NCBI RefSeq assembly: GCF_014641615.1
Contig: NZ_BMIB01000003.1
Span: forward strand, 124,001 to 188,000
DNA length: 64,000 bases
Direction: 5' to 3'
Origin: Filimonas zeae
GTDB taxonomy: Bacteria; Bacteroidota; Bacteroidia; Chitinophagales; Chitinophagaceae
Below are positions 27,052 through 35,793 of this stretch, one piece after another. The translations under genes were made by a program, and so were the position numbers. Each line of letters opens with the position of its first letter. Position 1 is the stretch's first letter. Below the pieces are notes generated by a model. It did not search any database. It worked only from the letters and a program-made list of their open reading frames with translations, and was not told the origin of the DNA.

Positions 27052-27611
27052 CACATCTGACAGGCTTAATAGTGATAGGTGGTTCTGCGGGCAGTCTGGA
27101 CGTGATATTGCGTGTACTTCCGTTATTAAAAACAACCATGCAGGTGCCGGTTATTATAGTATTGCACCGCAAAATATCTGAGGAGAATATTCTTACCGAA
27201 TTGCTTACGGCCAAAACAAATTTGCCTGTAAAAGAAGTGGAAGATGGCGATGTGCTGGTAGGCGGCACTATTTATATAGCCCCGGCAGATTATCATTTGC
27301 TGCTGGAAAAGCAGGGAGGCTTATCGCTGGATGCCTCTGAAAAAATTAACTACAGCCGGCCCAGTATTGATGTAACTTTTGAATCGGCTGCGGAAGCCTT
27401 TGGCAAAAAATTAACCGCCATCATATTATCAGGTGCTAATGCAGATGGCTCAGCAGGTATGAAAATAGTAAAGCAACATGGTGGCATTTGCCTGGCCCAG
27501 AATCCGGCAACCGCTTCGGCGGCTTATATGCCTCAGTATGCCATCAACCACGTAGCGGTAGATAGCATACTGAATGCTGATGAAATAGCGGCATATATTA
27601 ACGCGCAATAG
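27033..27611 (+). CDS. cheB: CheB-type methylesterase catalytic domain
   Basis: A 192-residue stand-alone CheB esterase domain that would hydrolyse methyl esters made by CheR. The catalytic Ser is in IGGSAGSLD, His in VLHRKISEE and Asp in SGANADGSAGM. The N-terminal receiver of canonical CheB is absent, so regulation must come from another protein, perhaps the single receiver encoded two genes upstream. It overlaps cheR by 19 bases and ends the operon. Confidence 0.93.
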   Translation: MEENRITHLTGLIVIGGSAGSLDVILRVLPLLKTTMQVPVIIVLHRKISEENILTELLTAKTNLPVKEVEDGDVLVGGTIYIAPADYHLLLEKQGGLSLDASEKINYSRPSIDVTFESAAEAFGKKLTAIILSGANADGSAGMKIVKQHGGICLAQNPATASAAYMPQYAINHVAVDSILNADEIAAYINAQ

Positions 27612-27613
27612 TG

Positions 27614-27826
27614 CTAGCTTTTCCTTTTATCGGTAGCTACTAATATTACACCTATTACCGCAACGGCTGCGCCGGCATAGGTTGGCCAGCCAATCCATTT
27701 GTTTTCCTTTTTATTTACTTCTAACGGGCCCAGGTCCACCACCTTTTTCTCCGTGGTAACAGAAAAGCCTTTAATTACTATCATGGCAATACCTACCACA
27801 ATTAATACAATACCAAGTGTTTTCAT
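27614..27826 (-). CDS. Small two-helix membrane protein
   Basis: A 70-residue protein with two hydrophobic helices (LGIVLIVVGIAMIVIKGF and YAGAAVAVIGVILVA) separated by a polar loop with KKVVDLGPLEVNKKEN. This arrangement is common among small inner-membrane proteins of Bacteroidota, where the GPLE(V/I) loop recurs. Function unknown. Convergent with cheB. Confidence 0.75.
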   Translation of the reverse strand: MKTLGIVLIVVGIAMIVIKGFSVTTEKKVVDLGPLEVNKKENKWIGWPTYAGAAVAVIGVILVATDKRKS

Positions 27827-27865
27827 ACTGTAAGGTTTGTAGTAGGTATTTCAAGCCCTGTGCCA

Positions 27866-28402
27866 TTATCCGGTTACTTTACGGCCTTTCATTTCTCTTT
27901 TCTCCACTTTGGAAGAATTGAGTACGCTTTTCTTTATCATCAGTCTGGCTTCAGAGCCTCTGGCCAGAATGTAGTACTGCTTGCCATCGTAGGTAATAGC
28001 GCCCATATCGTTATGCCAGGAGTCTGCATACAGGGTATAAGGTGCCCGGTCATCCCGTTTCAGTTTACCAAAAGTCAGAAACTTGCCGTCACCTACTTCA
28101 AACGATATGTCCATCTTATCCGGATACGTTTTAATACAAACGCCCGGCGTGTTCTTTTTCAGGGTAATAATATTCACAAACCGTCCGTTTTCCAGTTTAA
28201 CCACACCGGCAGATACCTTGGTGCTGCCCGATGCTACTTCCCGTTTTAGTTCCACATCACGGTCTACATAAAACTGAACCTGATTGATGGGCAGCTGGTT
28301 GGCTTCAATAGTATTACGTACCGTAGCATTAAAATAGGTTTTAGGCGTGCCGCAGGCTGCAAACGCTAATGCAATTATTGAAAGGGCAGTCCATTGTTTC
28401 AT
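27866..28402 (-). CDS. Hypothetical lipoprotein
   Basis: A 178-residue protein with a lipoprotein signal (lipobox FAAC, Cys 17), so it should be periplasmic or on the outer membrane. The mature part is beta-rich (QVQFYVDRDVELKREV, NIITLKKNTPGVCI, ITYDGKQYYILARG). It resembles other uncharacterised Bacteroidota lipoproteins by composition only; no family is assigned. Confidence 0.75.
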   Translation of the reverse strand: MKQWTALSIIALAFAACGTPKTYFNATVRNTIEANQLPINQVQFYVDRDVELKREVASGSTKVSAGVVKLENGRFVNIITLKKNTPGVCIKTYPDKMDISFEVGDGKFLTFGKLKRDDRAPYTLYADSWHNDMGAITYDGKQYYILARGSEARLMIKKSVLNSSKVEKREMKGRKVTG

Positions 28403-28607
28403 GTGGGTTTGTTTATTTATACCTGTAAATATGCATATTTATGGCAGATATCGGGTATCAGCCCACCACTAAAAACGTTAAACATTCACAAAACCGTGGT
28501 GAAGCGGTCTTTTATACCGCGTTATGAAATCGATTGCGTAAAAACTCCCGGTGTTCTGGTAAAAACGCAATAGCATTGCTGATTATAGCATAGATAAATC
28601 GCTTGTC

Positions 28608-30278
28608 ATGAATTCATTACGTTTATTAGGGCTATTTCTCACCGTGGGTGGTATTTCTGTAACCACACCTGTTACTGCTCAAAAAAGCACATCCCAGGAT
28701 TATTCATGGAACCGTTTGCCGGTTATTCAGCAGCCTGTTTTTAAAAAGGATACATTCAGCATTGTGGCCTTTGGGGCCAAAGCAGATGGTATTACCTTAA
28801 ATACAGCCAGTATTAATAATGCTATTGACGCCTGTAGTAAAAAAGGCGGCGGTGTGGTATTAATTCCGGAAGGCCTGTGGATGACGGGGCCTGTGGTGCT
28901 GAAAAACAATGTAAACCTGCATTTAAAACGGGCGGCCATATTGCAGTTCACCGGCGATTTTGATCAGTATCCGCTGGTAGAGGGTAACTTTGAAGGAGTG
29001 CGCAGCGCGCGCAACCAGTCGCCCCTTTCTGCCGCCAACGCAGAAAATATTGCCGTTACCGGTGCCGGTGTAATTGATGGCAATGGCAGTGTATGGCATA
29101 TGGGCTTCCGCGACCGTTTTACCGAAAGAGAATGGAAAAAGAAGATAGCCTCCGGTGGTATTGTAAGTGAAGATGGCAGCCGCTGGTTCCCCACTGAAAA
29201 AACATTGAAGGGGCATTTAACCAGGGATAACGGTATTTTAAAAGATGGCAAAACCCTGAAAGATTTTGAACACGTAAAGGACTATCTGCGGCCGAACATG
29301 GTAGTGTTCACCAGTTGCAAAAAGGTGCTGCTGGAAGGGGTAACTTTTCAGAATTCGCCCGCCTGGTGTTTACACCCGCTGATGTGCGAGGATATTACTT
29401 TACGTAACGTATATGCTAAAAACCCCGAAACCGCGCCTAATGGTGATGGGCTGGATCTGGAATCGTGCAAAAACGTATTGGTAGAAGGCTGTACGTTTGA
29501 TGTGGGAGATGATGGTATCTGCATTAAATCAGGCCGCGATGAGGAAGGCCGCAAAAGAGGCATGCCTACCGAGAATGCTATTATACGAAACAACATTGTA
29601 TACCATGCCCATGGCGGTGTGGTAATAGGCAGCGAAATGAGTGGTGGCGCCAGAAACATTTTTGTAGAAAACTGCTCGTTCATTGGTTCTGATAAAGGGC
29701 TTCGTTTTAAAACTGCCCGTGGCCGCGGTGGCGTAGTGGAAAAAATATACGTACGTAATATTGCTATGCGCAACATAGTGGGCGAGGCTATTTACTTTGA
29801 TATGTATTATTTTACCAAACCACCAGCCGGCGTAGTGGTAGAAGCAGCGCCTGCTGTAACAGAAGCTACCCCGCAGTTCCGCGATTTTTACATTACCAAC
29901 GTAGTATGCAATGGTGCCACTAAAGGTATATTTATGCGGGGCCTGCCCGAAATGCATGTGAAAAACATACAGCTGAGCAATATTGTACTTAAAGTGAATA
30001 AGGGTGTTGAGTTGATTGAAAGCAGTAATGTTACCCTGAAAGATATACAGGTGGTGGCTGAACAGAATAACCCGGTAGTATACCTGGAAAACGCAAAAGG
30101 CATTACGGTAGATAACATTAACTACGGCAAAAATGTACCGTTGTTATTGCGCGTAAGCGGCAAAAACAGCAGCGATATTAAATTACTCAATACCAATACC
30201 GCAGGGGCTACACAGGTAAGTGAGTTTTTGCACGAAGCAGCAGAAAAAGCATTATCCATCAGTACCGCTAAAAAATAA
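28608..30278 (+). CDS. Secreted GH28 polygalacturonase
   Basis: A 556-residue glycoside hydrolase family 28 enzyme that cleaves alpha-1,4-galacturonan in pectin. The signal peptide ends near PVTAQ. The right-handed beta-helix has the catalytic residues in NGDGLDLESCKNV and VGDDGICIKSG, plus HGGVVIGSEMSGG and RFKTARGRGG. The N-terminal FGAKADG is also typical. It is first in a co-directed run with pectinesterase (5-base gap) and GH43, which points to stepwise pectin breakdown. The 205-base upstream gap holds no clear promoter. Confidence 0.95.
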   Translation: MNSLRLLGLFLTVGGISVTTPVTAQKSTSQDYSWNRLPVIQQPVFKKDTFSIVAFGAKADGITLNTASINNAIDACSKKGGGVVLIPEGLWMTGPVVLKNNVNLHLKRAAILQFTGDFDQYPLVEGNFEGVRSARNQSPLSAANAENIAVTGAGVIDGNGSVWHMGFRDRFTEREWKKKIASGGIVSEDGSRWFPTEKTLKGHLTRDNGILKDGKTLKDFEHVKDYLRPNMVVFTSCKKVLLEGVTFQNSPAWCLHPLMCEDITLRNVYAKNPETAPNGDGLDLESCKNVLVEGCTFDVGDDGICIKSGRDEEGRKRGMPTENAIIRNNIVYHAHGGVVIGSEMSGGARNIFVENCSFIGSDKGLRFKTARGRGGVVEKIYVRNIAMRNIVGEAIYFDMYYFTKPPAGVVVEAAPAVTEATPQFRDFYITNVVCNGATKGIFMRGLPEMHVKNIQLSNIVLKVNKGVELIESSNVTLKDIQVVAEQNNPVVYLENAKGITVDNINYGKNVPLLLRVSGKNSSDIKLLNTNTAGATQVSEFLHEAAEKALSISTAKK

Positions 30279-30283
30279 TATAT

Positions 30284-31255
30284 ATGCAAAAGCTATTATT
30301 ATCCGGCTGTGTGTTATGCTGCTTTCTGATACAGCTTGTTGCCCAGCCGGTAGTATATCCCTCACAGTTTACAGTGGCTAAAGATGGCAGTGGTAATTTT
30401 ACAACTATACAGGAGGCTGTAAACGCCGTGCGCGATTTATCGCAGCAGCAGGTAACCATTCACATTAAAAAAGGTGTTTACCGGGAAAAGCTGGTAATTC
30501 CTTCCTGGAAAACAAAAATATCTCTGGTAGGGGAAGATAAAGACAGTACCATTATCACCTGGAACGACTATTCGGGCAAGCCTTATAACGGTAAAGATGC
30601 TACCGGTAAAGACAAGTTCAGCACCTATACGTCTTACACCGTACTGGTGCAGGGGAATGATTTTACTGCCAGTGGTATTACCATCGAAAACACATCTGGC
30701 AGGGTAGGGCAGGCTGTGGCGCTGCACGTAGAGGGCGATCGCTGTATTATCACCAACTGCCGTTTACTCGGCAATCAGGATACTTTGTATACTGCTACTG
30801 AAAACAGCAGGCAACTGTACCGTGATTGCTATATAGAGGGCACCACCGATTTTATATTTGGTGAAGCTACTGCGGTGTTTCAGCGCTGTACCATAAAAAA
30901 CCTTACCAACTCTTATATTACCGCCGCTTCTACCACGCCACGCCAGCAATATGGTTATGTGTTTTTCGATTGTAATCTTATTGCAGATACCGCTGCCCGA
31001 AAGGTGTTTCTGGGCCGCCCCTGGCGCCCCAATGCCAAAACCGTATTCATCCGCACACAAATGGGCAGCCATATACTGCCTGTAGGATGGGATAACTGGC
31101 GTAACCCCGAAAACGAAAAAACGGTGTTATATGCGGAGTATGGCAGCACCGGACCGGGAGCCGGCAATAAAAGGGCTAACTGGAGTAAACAGCTTACTGC
31201 AAAGCAGGTAAAGCAGTATACATTGGAAAATATATTCGGAAACTGGAAACCATAA
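30284..31255 (+). CDS. Secreted pectinesterase (CE8)
   Basis: Removes methyl esters from homogalacturonan, making it accessible to polygalacturonase. The 323-residue protein starts with a signal peptide (LLLSGCVLCCFLIQLVAQ). It shows the CE8 signatures GQAVALHVEGDRC, LGNQDTLYT, catalytic Asp in GTTDFIFGEATAVF, and LGRPWRPNAKTVF with the substrate-binding Arg. It begins five bases after the GH28 stop. Confidence 0.95.
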   Translation: MQKLLLSGCVLCCFLIQLVAQPVVYPSQFTVAKDGSGNFTTIQEAVNAVRDLSQQQVTIHIKKGVYREKLVIPSWKTKISLVGEDKDSTIITWNDYSGKPYNGKDATGKDKFSTYTSYTVLVQGNDFTASGITIENTSGRVGQAVALHVEGDRCIITNCRLLGNQDTLYTATENSRQLYRDCYIEGTTDFIFGEATAVFQRCTIKNLTNSYITAASTTPRQQYGYVFFDCNLIADTAARKVFLGRPWRPNAKTVFIRTQMGSHILPVGWDNWRNPENEKTVLYAEYGSTGPGAGNKRANWSKQLTAKQVKQYTLENIFGNWKP

Positions 31256-31277
31256 AATTCAACTGCAATATTGCCAT

Positions 31278-32945
31278 ATGCGTAACCAAAACATTGTACA
31301 AAAACTTATTTTTCTGCTGCCCCTTGGCTTGTCATTTACAGGTGTAACACATGCACAAACTACCGCCGGTAAAACACCCGCCCTATCACAGGTATGGGTG
31401 GCAGATAACGGTGATGGAACGTATAAAAACCCCGTGTTAAACGCAGATTATTCCGACCCGGATGCGATACGCGTAGGGAATGATTACTACCTCATTGCCT
31501 CCAGCTTTGATGCGGTGCCGGGCTTGCCCATTCTACATTCCAAAGATCTGGTTAACTGGACTATCATTGGCCATGCCCTTAAACGCCAGCCGCCTTTTGA
31601 GCACTTTTCTAAAACGCAGCATGGCAACGGTGTGTGGGCACCTGCTATCCGTTACCATAAAGGAGAATTTTATATTTACTACCCCGATCCTGACTTTGGT
31701 ATTTATGTAACCAAAGCCGCCGGTATTAACGGGCCCTGGAGCGATCCGGTACTGGTAGAAGGCGGAAAAGGTTTAATTGATCCCTGTCCGCTATGGGATG
31801 ATGACGGACAAACCTATCTGGTACACGCTTACGCCGGCAGCCGTGCCGGTATTAAAAGTGTTGTAGTAGTTAAAAAAATGAATGCCGAAGGCACCCGCAC
31901 AACAGATGCCGGTGTGTTGGTATATGATGGCCACGGTACAGAAGATGTAACGGTAGAGGGTCCCAAGTTTTATAAACGCAACGGATACTATTACATATTT
32001 GCCCCTGCGGGTGGCGTGCCTACCGGCTGGCAGATAGTATTGCGTTCTAAACATATTTACGGCCCATACGAGCGCAGGGTGGTAATGGCACAGGGTTCAA
32101 CGTCCGTAAACGGTCCGCACCAGGGTGCATGGGTAACTACCCAAACCGGCGAGGACTGGTTTTTACATTTTCAGGATAAAGAGGCTTATGGCAGGGTAGT
32201 ACATCTGCAACCCATGAAATGGGTGAACGACTGGCCGGTAATTGGCATTGATAAAGATGGCGATGGCAAGGGCGAGCCGGTACTTACCTTTAAAAAGCCG
32301 AACGTTGGCAAAACATGGCCGGTTGCAACACCAGCGGAAAGTGATGAATTCAATGGCAACATGCCAGGGCTGCAATGGCAATGGCAGGCCAACCCCAAAG
32401 CCACCTGGAGTTTTATGCATCCCACTAAAGGCAGCCTTCGTTTGTTCTCTGATAAAATACCTGATAGTGCAGCCAATTTGTGGGATGTGCCCAATGTGCT
32501 GATGCAGAAAACACCGGCAGATGAGTTTATGGCCACTACCAAACTGTCTTTTACCCCCAATGAAAAGCTGGTGAATGAAAAGGCGGGACTGGTAGTAATG
32601 GGCTACAGCTATGCCGGTTTGGCGGTAAAAAGCCGTAAAGATGGCAATTACCTGGTGTATACCCTTTGTAAAGATGCTGTGAAAGGAAAGGCTGAGGCAG
32701 AAACAGAACTGGTTAAATTAACCAGCCGCGATGTGTATTTCCGGGTTACGGTTACGCAGGGTGCTAAATGCCGTTTTAGTTATAGCCTGGATGGTGTAAA
32801 CTACACCAACGCAGGCGATACGTTTGTGGCAGAAGTAGGCCGGTGGATAGGGGCTAAAGTAGGCATCTATTGCACGCGTACCACACAGATTAATGATGCG
32901 GGTTTTGCCGATTTTGATTGGTTTCGTGTACAGCCCGTCAAATAA
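31278..32945 (+). CDS. Secreted GH43 glycosidase with C-terminal beta-sandwich
   Basis: A 555-residue family 43 enzyme (arabinofuranosidase or xylosidase type). After the signal peptide (ending near VTHAQ), the five-blade propeller carries the base Asp in NADYSDPDAIRVGNDYYL. The modulating Asp is in IDPCPLWDDDG and the acid Glu in VEGPKFYKRNGYYY. From about residue 350 a concanavalin-like domain (DEFNGNMPGLQWQW) matches the beta-xylosidase C-terminal domain. Last gene of the pectin operon; it may trim arabinan or xylan side chains. Exact sugar specificity cannot be read. Confidence 0.93.
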   Translation: MRNQNIVQKLIFLLPLGLSFTGVTHAQTTAGKTPALSQVWVADNGDGTYKNPVLNADYSDPDAIRVGNDYYLIASSFDAVPGLPILHSKDLVNWTIIGHALKRQPPFEHFSKTQHGNGVWAPAIRYHKGEFYIYYPDPDFGIYVTKAAGINGPWSDPVLVEGGKGLIDPCPLWDDDGQTYLVHAYAGSRAGIKSVVVVKKMNAEGTRTTDAGVLVYDGHGTEDVTVEGPKFYKRNGYYYIFAPAGGVPTGWQIVLRSKHIYGPYERRVVMAQGSTSVNGPHQGAWVTTQTGEDWFLHFQDKEAYGRVVHLQPMKWVNDWPVIGIDKDGDGKGEPVLTFKKPNVGKTWPVATPAESDEFNGNMPGLQWQWQANPKATWSFMHPTKGSLRLFSDKIPDSAANLWDVPNVLMQKTPADEFMATTKLSFTPNEKLVNEKAGLVVMGYSYAGLAVKSRKDGNYLVYTLCKDAVKGKAEAETELVKLTSRDVYFRVTVTQGAKCRFSYSLDGVNYTNAGDTFVAEVGRWIGAKVGIYCTRTTQINDAGFADFDWFRVQPVK

Positions 32946-32970
32946 TAATAACAAATATTAGTTATTAAAG

Positions 32971-33009
32971 GCCCTCTGGTTGTTACAAAATACGGCCAGG
33001 GGGCTTTTT
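32971..33009 (+). terminator. Terminator after the pectin operon
   Basis: GCCCTCTGG pairs with CCAGGGGGC (one G-T pair), followed by TTTTTA. Confidence 0.7.
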
Positions 33010-33092
33010 ATGGGGCAAACCTGTTGCCCTATATTTGCGTATATAGGGTAGCCATTTTACAACAATCAATGGAATATTGCCCTGAAGGAGTT

Positions 33093-33530
33093 ATGAAGAA
33101 GTACAAAGCGTTAGACTGTATATTACTGATAGACGATGATCATGTAACTAATTTTATTCATACCAAAGCTATTGGCCGTTCGCAGGTACAGGTGCATGTA
33201 CAGGTGGCAGAATCGGCGCGGGAAGGGCTGGACTTTATTACCTCAGCCAGTACAGCAGAAGACCCGGCACCACGGCCGGGCATTATCCTTCTGGATATTA
33301 ATATGCCCGGCATGGATGGATGGGAGTTTCTGGAAGAATACAATAAGCTGCCGGAAACCAGCAAAGCACAAATTATTATTGTAATGCTAACCACCTCACT
33401 CAATCCCGATGATGAAGCCAAAGCCCGGGGGTATAACCAGGTACTACGCTTTATGACCAAGCCACTCAGACCTGAAATGATTGATGAAATAGCAGCACAG
33501 TTCTTCGAGCCTCTGGCAGATAACAGCTAG
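33093..33530 (+). CDS. Single-domain response regulator
   Basis: A 145-residue receiver. The start at 33093 (after AAGGAG) gives MKKYKALDCILLIDDDH, the usual N-terminus of Bacteroidota stand-alone receivers; 33069 is an alternative. Acid cluster DDD, acceptor Asp in ILLDINMPGMDGWE, Thr in MLTTSLNPDDEAKA and Lys in FMTKPLRPE are all present. It has no output domain. It has no kinase next to it and is followed by the opposing CoA-transferase gene, whose end overlaps by four bases. Confidence 0.9.
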   Translation: MKKYKALDCILLIDDDHVTNFIHTKAIGRSQVQVHVQVAESAREGLDFITSASTAEDPAPRPGIILLDINMPGMDGWEFLEEYNKLPETSKAQIIIVMLTTSLNPDDEAKARGYNQVLRFMTKPLRPEMIDEIAAQFFEPLADNS

Positions 33531-35041
33531 TATATCTCCGGCTCTAATACTTCTTTTTTCATAGAGCCGGTGTTTTTATACTGCGTATGCCAGTCAAAAA
33601 CTTTATGTAACAAATGTGGTGTCTGGCCTCCGGCCTGGCAGGCTTCTGTAAAATAATCCTGCAGGTGAGGCCGGTATTCCGCGTGCGCGCAATGTGCTAT
33701 CATCAGCTTAGCCCTTTCGCGGGGTGCCAGGTTACGCAGGTCGGCCAGGCCGTTTTCGGTTACAATAACATCTACATCGTGTTCAGAATGGTCCACATGC
33801 GGCACCATAGGCACAATGCGTGAGATATCGTTGTTTTTGCCTGCAGCGCTGGTAACAAAAATGCTCAGGTAAGCATTGCGTGCAAAATCCCCGGAACCAC
33901 CTATGCCATTCATCATATGTGTGCCTCCGATATGCGTACTGTTCACATTGCCGTAAATGTCGCATTCGAGTGCCGTGTTGATAGATATAACACCCAACCG
34001 GCGTATTACTTCGGCGGCATTGCTGATATCCTGCGGCCTTAATACAATGTGTTTTTTGTAGCGCTCTATCTCGCGGAAAATCTTTTCGTAATACGGGGCT
34101 GAAACCGTAATAGAAGAGCCGGAAGCAAACAGCATTTTTCCTGCATCAATCAAGTCAAAAGTGCTATCCTGCAGCACCTCTGAATACATAGTCAGGTCGT
34201 GAAAATCACTGTTCAGTAAGCCGGTTAAAACAGAGTTGGCCACTTTGCCAATGCCCGCCTGCAGGGGCAGCAGCGATTGGGTAAGGCGTCCTTTTTTAAT
34301 TTCATAATTAAAAAATTCCAGCAGGTGCCCGGCAATGGCGGTGGTAGCAGCATCCGGTGCAGCAATATCTGCCGCACTGTCCTGTATATCGGTAATTACA
34401 ATACCAATAATCTTTTCGGGGTCAACCGGTATACTGGTGCGCCCAATGCGCATATCGGGCCTTGTAACCGGTATAATGCGGTGATTGGGAAAGTTGCCGG
34501 TATAAAATATATCGTGCAGCCCGTTTACAGAAAGGGGTACACTTATATTCAGTTCAATAATAATCTTATCTGCCAGCTGGGCAAAGGCAGCTGAATTACC
34601 AACAGAGGTAGTAGGTACAATACTGCCATCTTCTTCAATCAAAGCAGCTTCCAGAATGGCAATATCCATATGTGGAAAATGGCCTGATTTCAGTTGCTCT
34701 GCAGTTTCAGATAAATGCTGATCTATAAACAATACTTCCCCTTTGTTAATGCTTTTTCTCAGCACCGGATCTACCTGAAAGGGTAACCTGCGGTGCAGGG
34801 CATGCGCGTTGGCCAGCAAGCCATCCGTACCATGGCCCAGTGAGGCTCCGGTAATTAAAGTAATCTGCAACGGATCATGCGTTGCTCTTTCTGCCAGCGC
34901 AGGTAGTACTACCTTGCTGTCGCCGCTTTGGGTAAAGCCGCTGGAGCCCACTACGGTGTTGTTGCGTATCATGCCTGCGGCTTCCTGCGCAGTTATTAAT
35001 TTATGTTGAAGTGCCGGATGTTTAATTCTGTCGCTATACAT
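33527..35041 (-). CDS. Acetyl-CoA hydrolase/transferase family protein (succinate/acetate CoA-transferase type)
   Basis: A 504-residue class I CoA-transferase. The two-domain fold shows VVGSSGFTQSGDSKVV, the G-rich SLGHGTDG, the catalytic Glu in INTALECDIYGNVNSTHIGG, and GIGGSGDFARNAYLSIF. Such enzymes exchange CoA between acetate and succinate, or hydrolyse acetyl-CoA. Length and C-terminal ENGLADLRNLAPRERAKLMIAHC fit the succinate:acetate subgroup. It could supply succinate or acetyl-CoA balance near the aconitase gene, but the two are divergent and not an operon. Confidence 0.9.
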   Translation of the reverse strand: MYSDRIKHPALQHKLITAQEAAGMIRNNTVVGSSGFTQSGDSKVVLPALAERATHDPLQITLITGASLGHGTDGLLANAHALHRRLPFQVDPVLRKSINKGEVLFIDQHLSETAEQLKSGHFPHMDIAILEAALIEEDGSIVPTTSVGNSAAFAQLADKIIIELNISVPLSVNGLHDIFYTGNFPNHRIIPVTRPDMRIGRTSIPVDPEKIIGIVITDIQDSAADIAAPDAATTAIAGHLLEFFNYEIKKGRLTQSLLPLQAGIGKVANSVLTGLLNSDFHDLTMYSEVLQDSTFDLIDAGKMLFASGSSITVSAPYYEKIFREIERYKKHIVLRPQDISNAAEVIRRLGVISINTALECDIYGNVNSTHIGGTHMMNGIGGSGDFARNAYLSIFVTSAAGKNNDISRIVPMVPHVDHSEHDVDVIVTENGLADLRNLAPRERAKLMIAHCAHAEYRPHLQDYFTEACQAGGQTPHLLHKVFDWHTQYKNTGSMKKEVLEPEIY

Positions 35042-35126
35042 ACGTTTCCTGTTTTCTTCTATAGCAAAGCTACCTGCACCCTACAACAAAAAAGATGACC
35101 TTTGTCAGCATAACTGATGATATTAT

Positions 35127-35636
35127 ATGTTACAGGAACAACCAGAAATGTGGCTGCGCGGCCCCATAAACGGCGTGCCCGCGCCGTTGCAACCGGTAGC
35201 GCATGCTTTACTGCAGGCTGCACAGGAAATTACCATACTGTTAACAGATTTTCCGGTGCATTTATTATGGCAAAAGCCTGCGGGGCTGGCTTCGCCGGGG
35301 TTTCACCTGCAACATATTACCGGGGTGTTGGATCGTATGTATACCTATGCGCAGGGCCAGCCTTTGACAGAACAACAGCTACAGTATCTGGCAGCTGAAG
35401 GCAAAGAAGTGCCTGGTCTGGAGCCTGCCACGCTGGTAGATGCGCTTAACAGTGCTATACAGCTTTTTGTACAGCAATTATCCGGTATAGATGAAAGTAT
35501 ACTTACTAATTGGCGTGGGGTAGGGCGTAAGCAACTGCCTTCTACCGTAGGCGGGTTGTTGTTTCACGCAGCGGAACATACCACCCGGCATACCGGGCAG
35601 CTACTGGTAACCGTAGCCGTTTTAAAAGCCGGTTAA
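35127..35636 (+). CDS. DinB family protein
   Basis: A 169-residue four-helix bundle protein of the DinB/YfiT-like type. The metal-binding His residues are in PGFHLQHITGVLDRM, HAAEHTTRHTGQL and the second helix region. The family often contains thiol (bacillithiol-type) transferases or damage-induced proteins, and Bacteroidota carry many copies of unknown role. It is divergent from the CoA-transferase gene. Confidence 0.85.
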   Translation: MLQEQPEMWLRGPINGVPAPLQPVAHALLQAAQEITILLTDFPVHLLWQKPAGLASPGFHLQHITGVLDRMYTYAQGQPLTEQQLQYLAAEGKEVPGLEPATLVDALNSAIQLFVQQLSGIDESILTNWRGVGRKQLPSTVGGLLFHAAEHTTRHTGQLLVTVAVLKAG

Positions 35637-35793
35637 AGGGCTATGATAAAGTGAAAACCGGCTTATGTGGTAAACAATGCACCTTCCCGGCTTGTTTGTT
35701 GTTGTATATCAATCTGATTTTGTTGTACCAAAACGCGGGTACGCTGAATATGTCAGAAGCATAAGCTAGTTTACTTTACTTTTTATCAAAACG

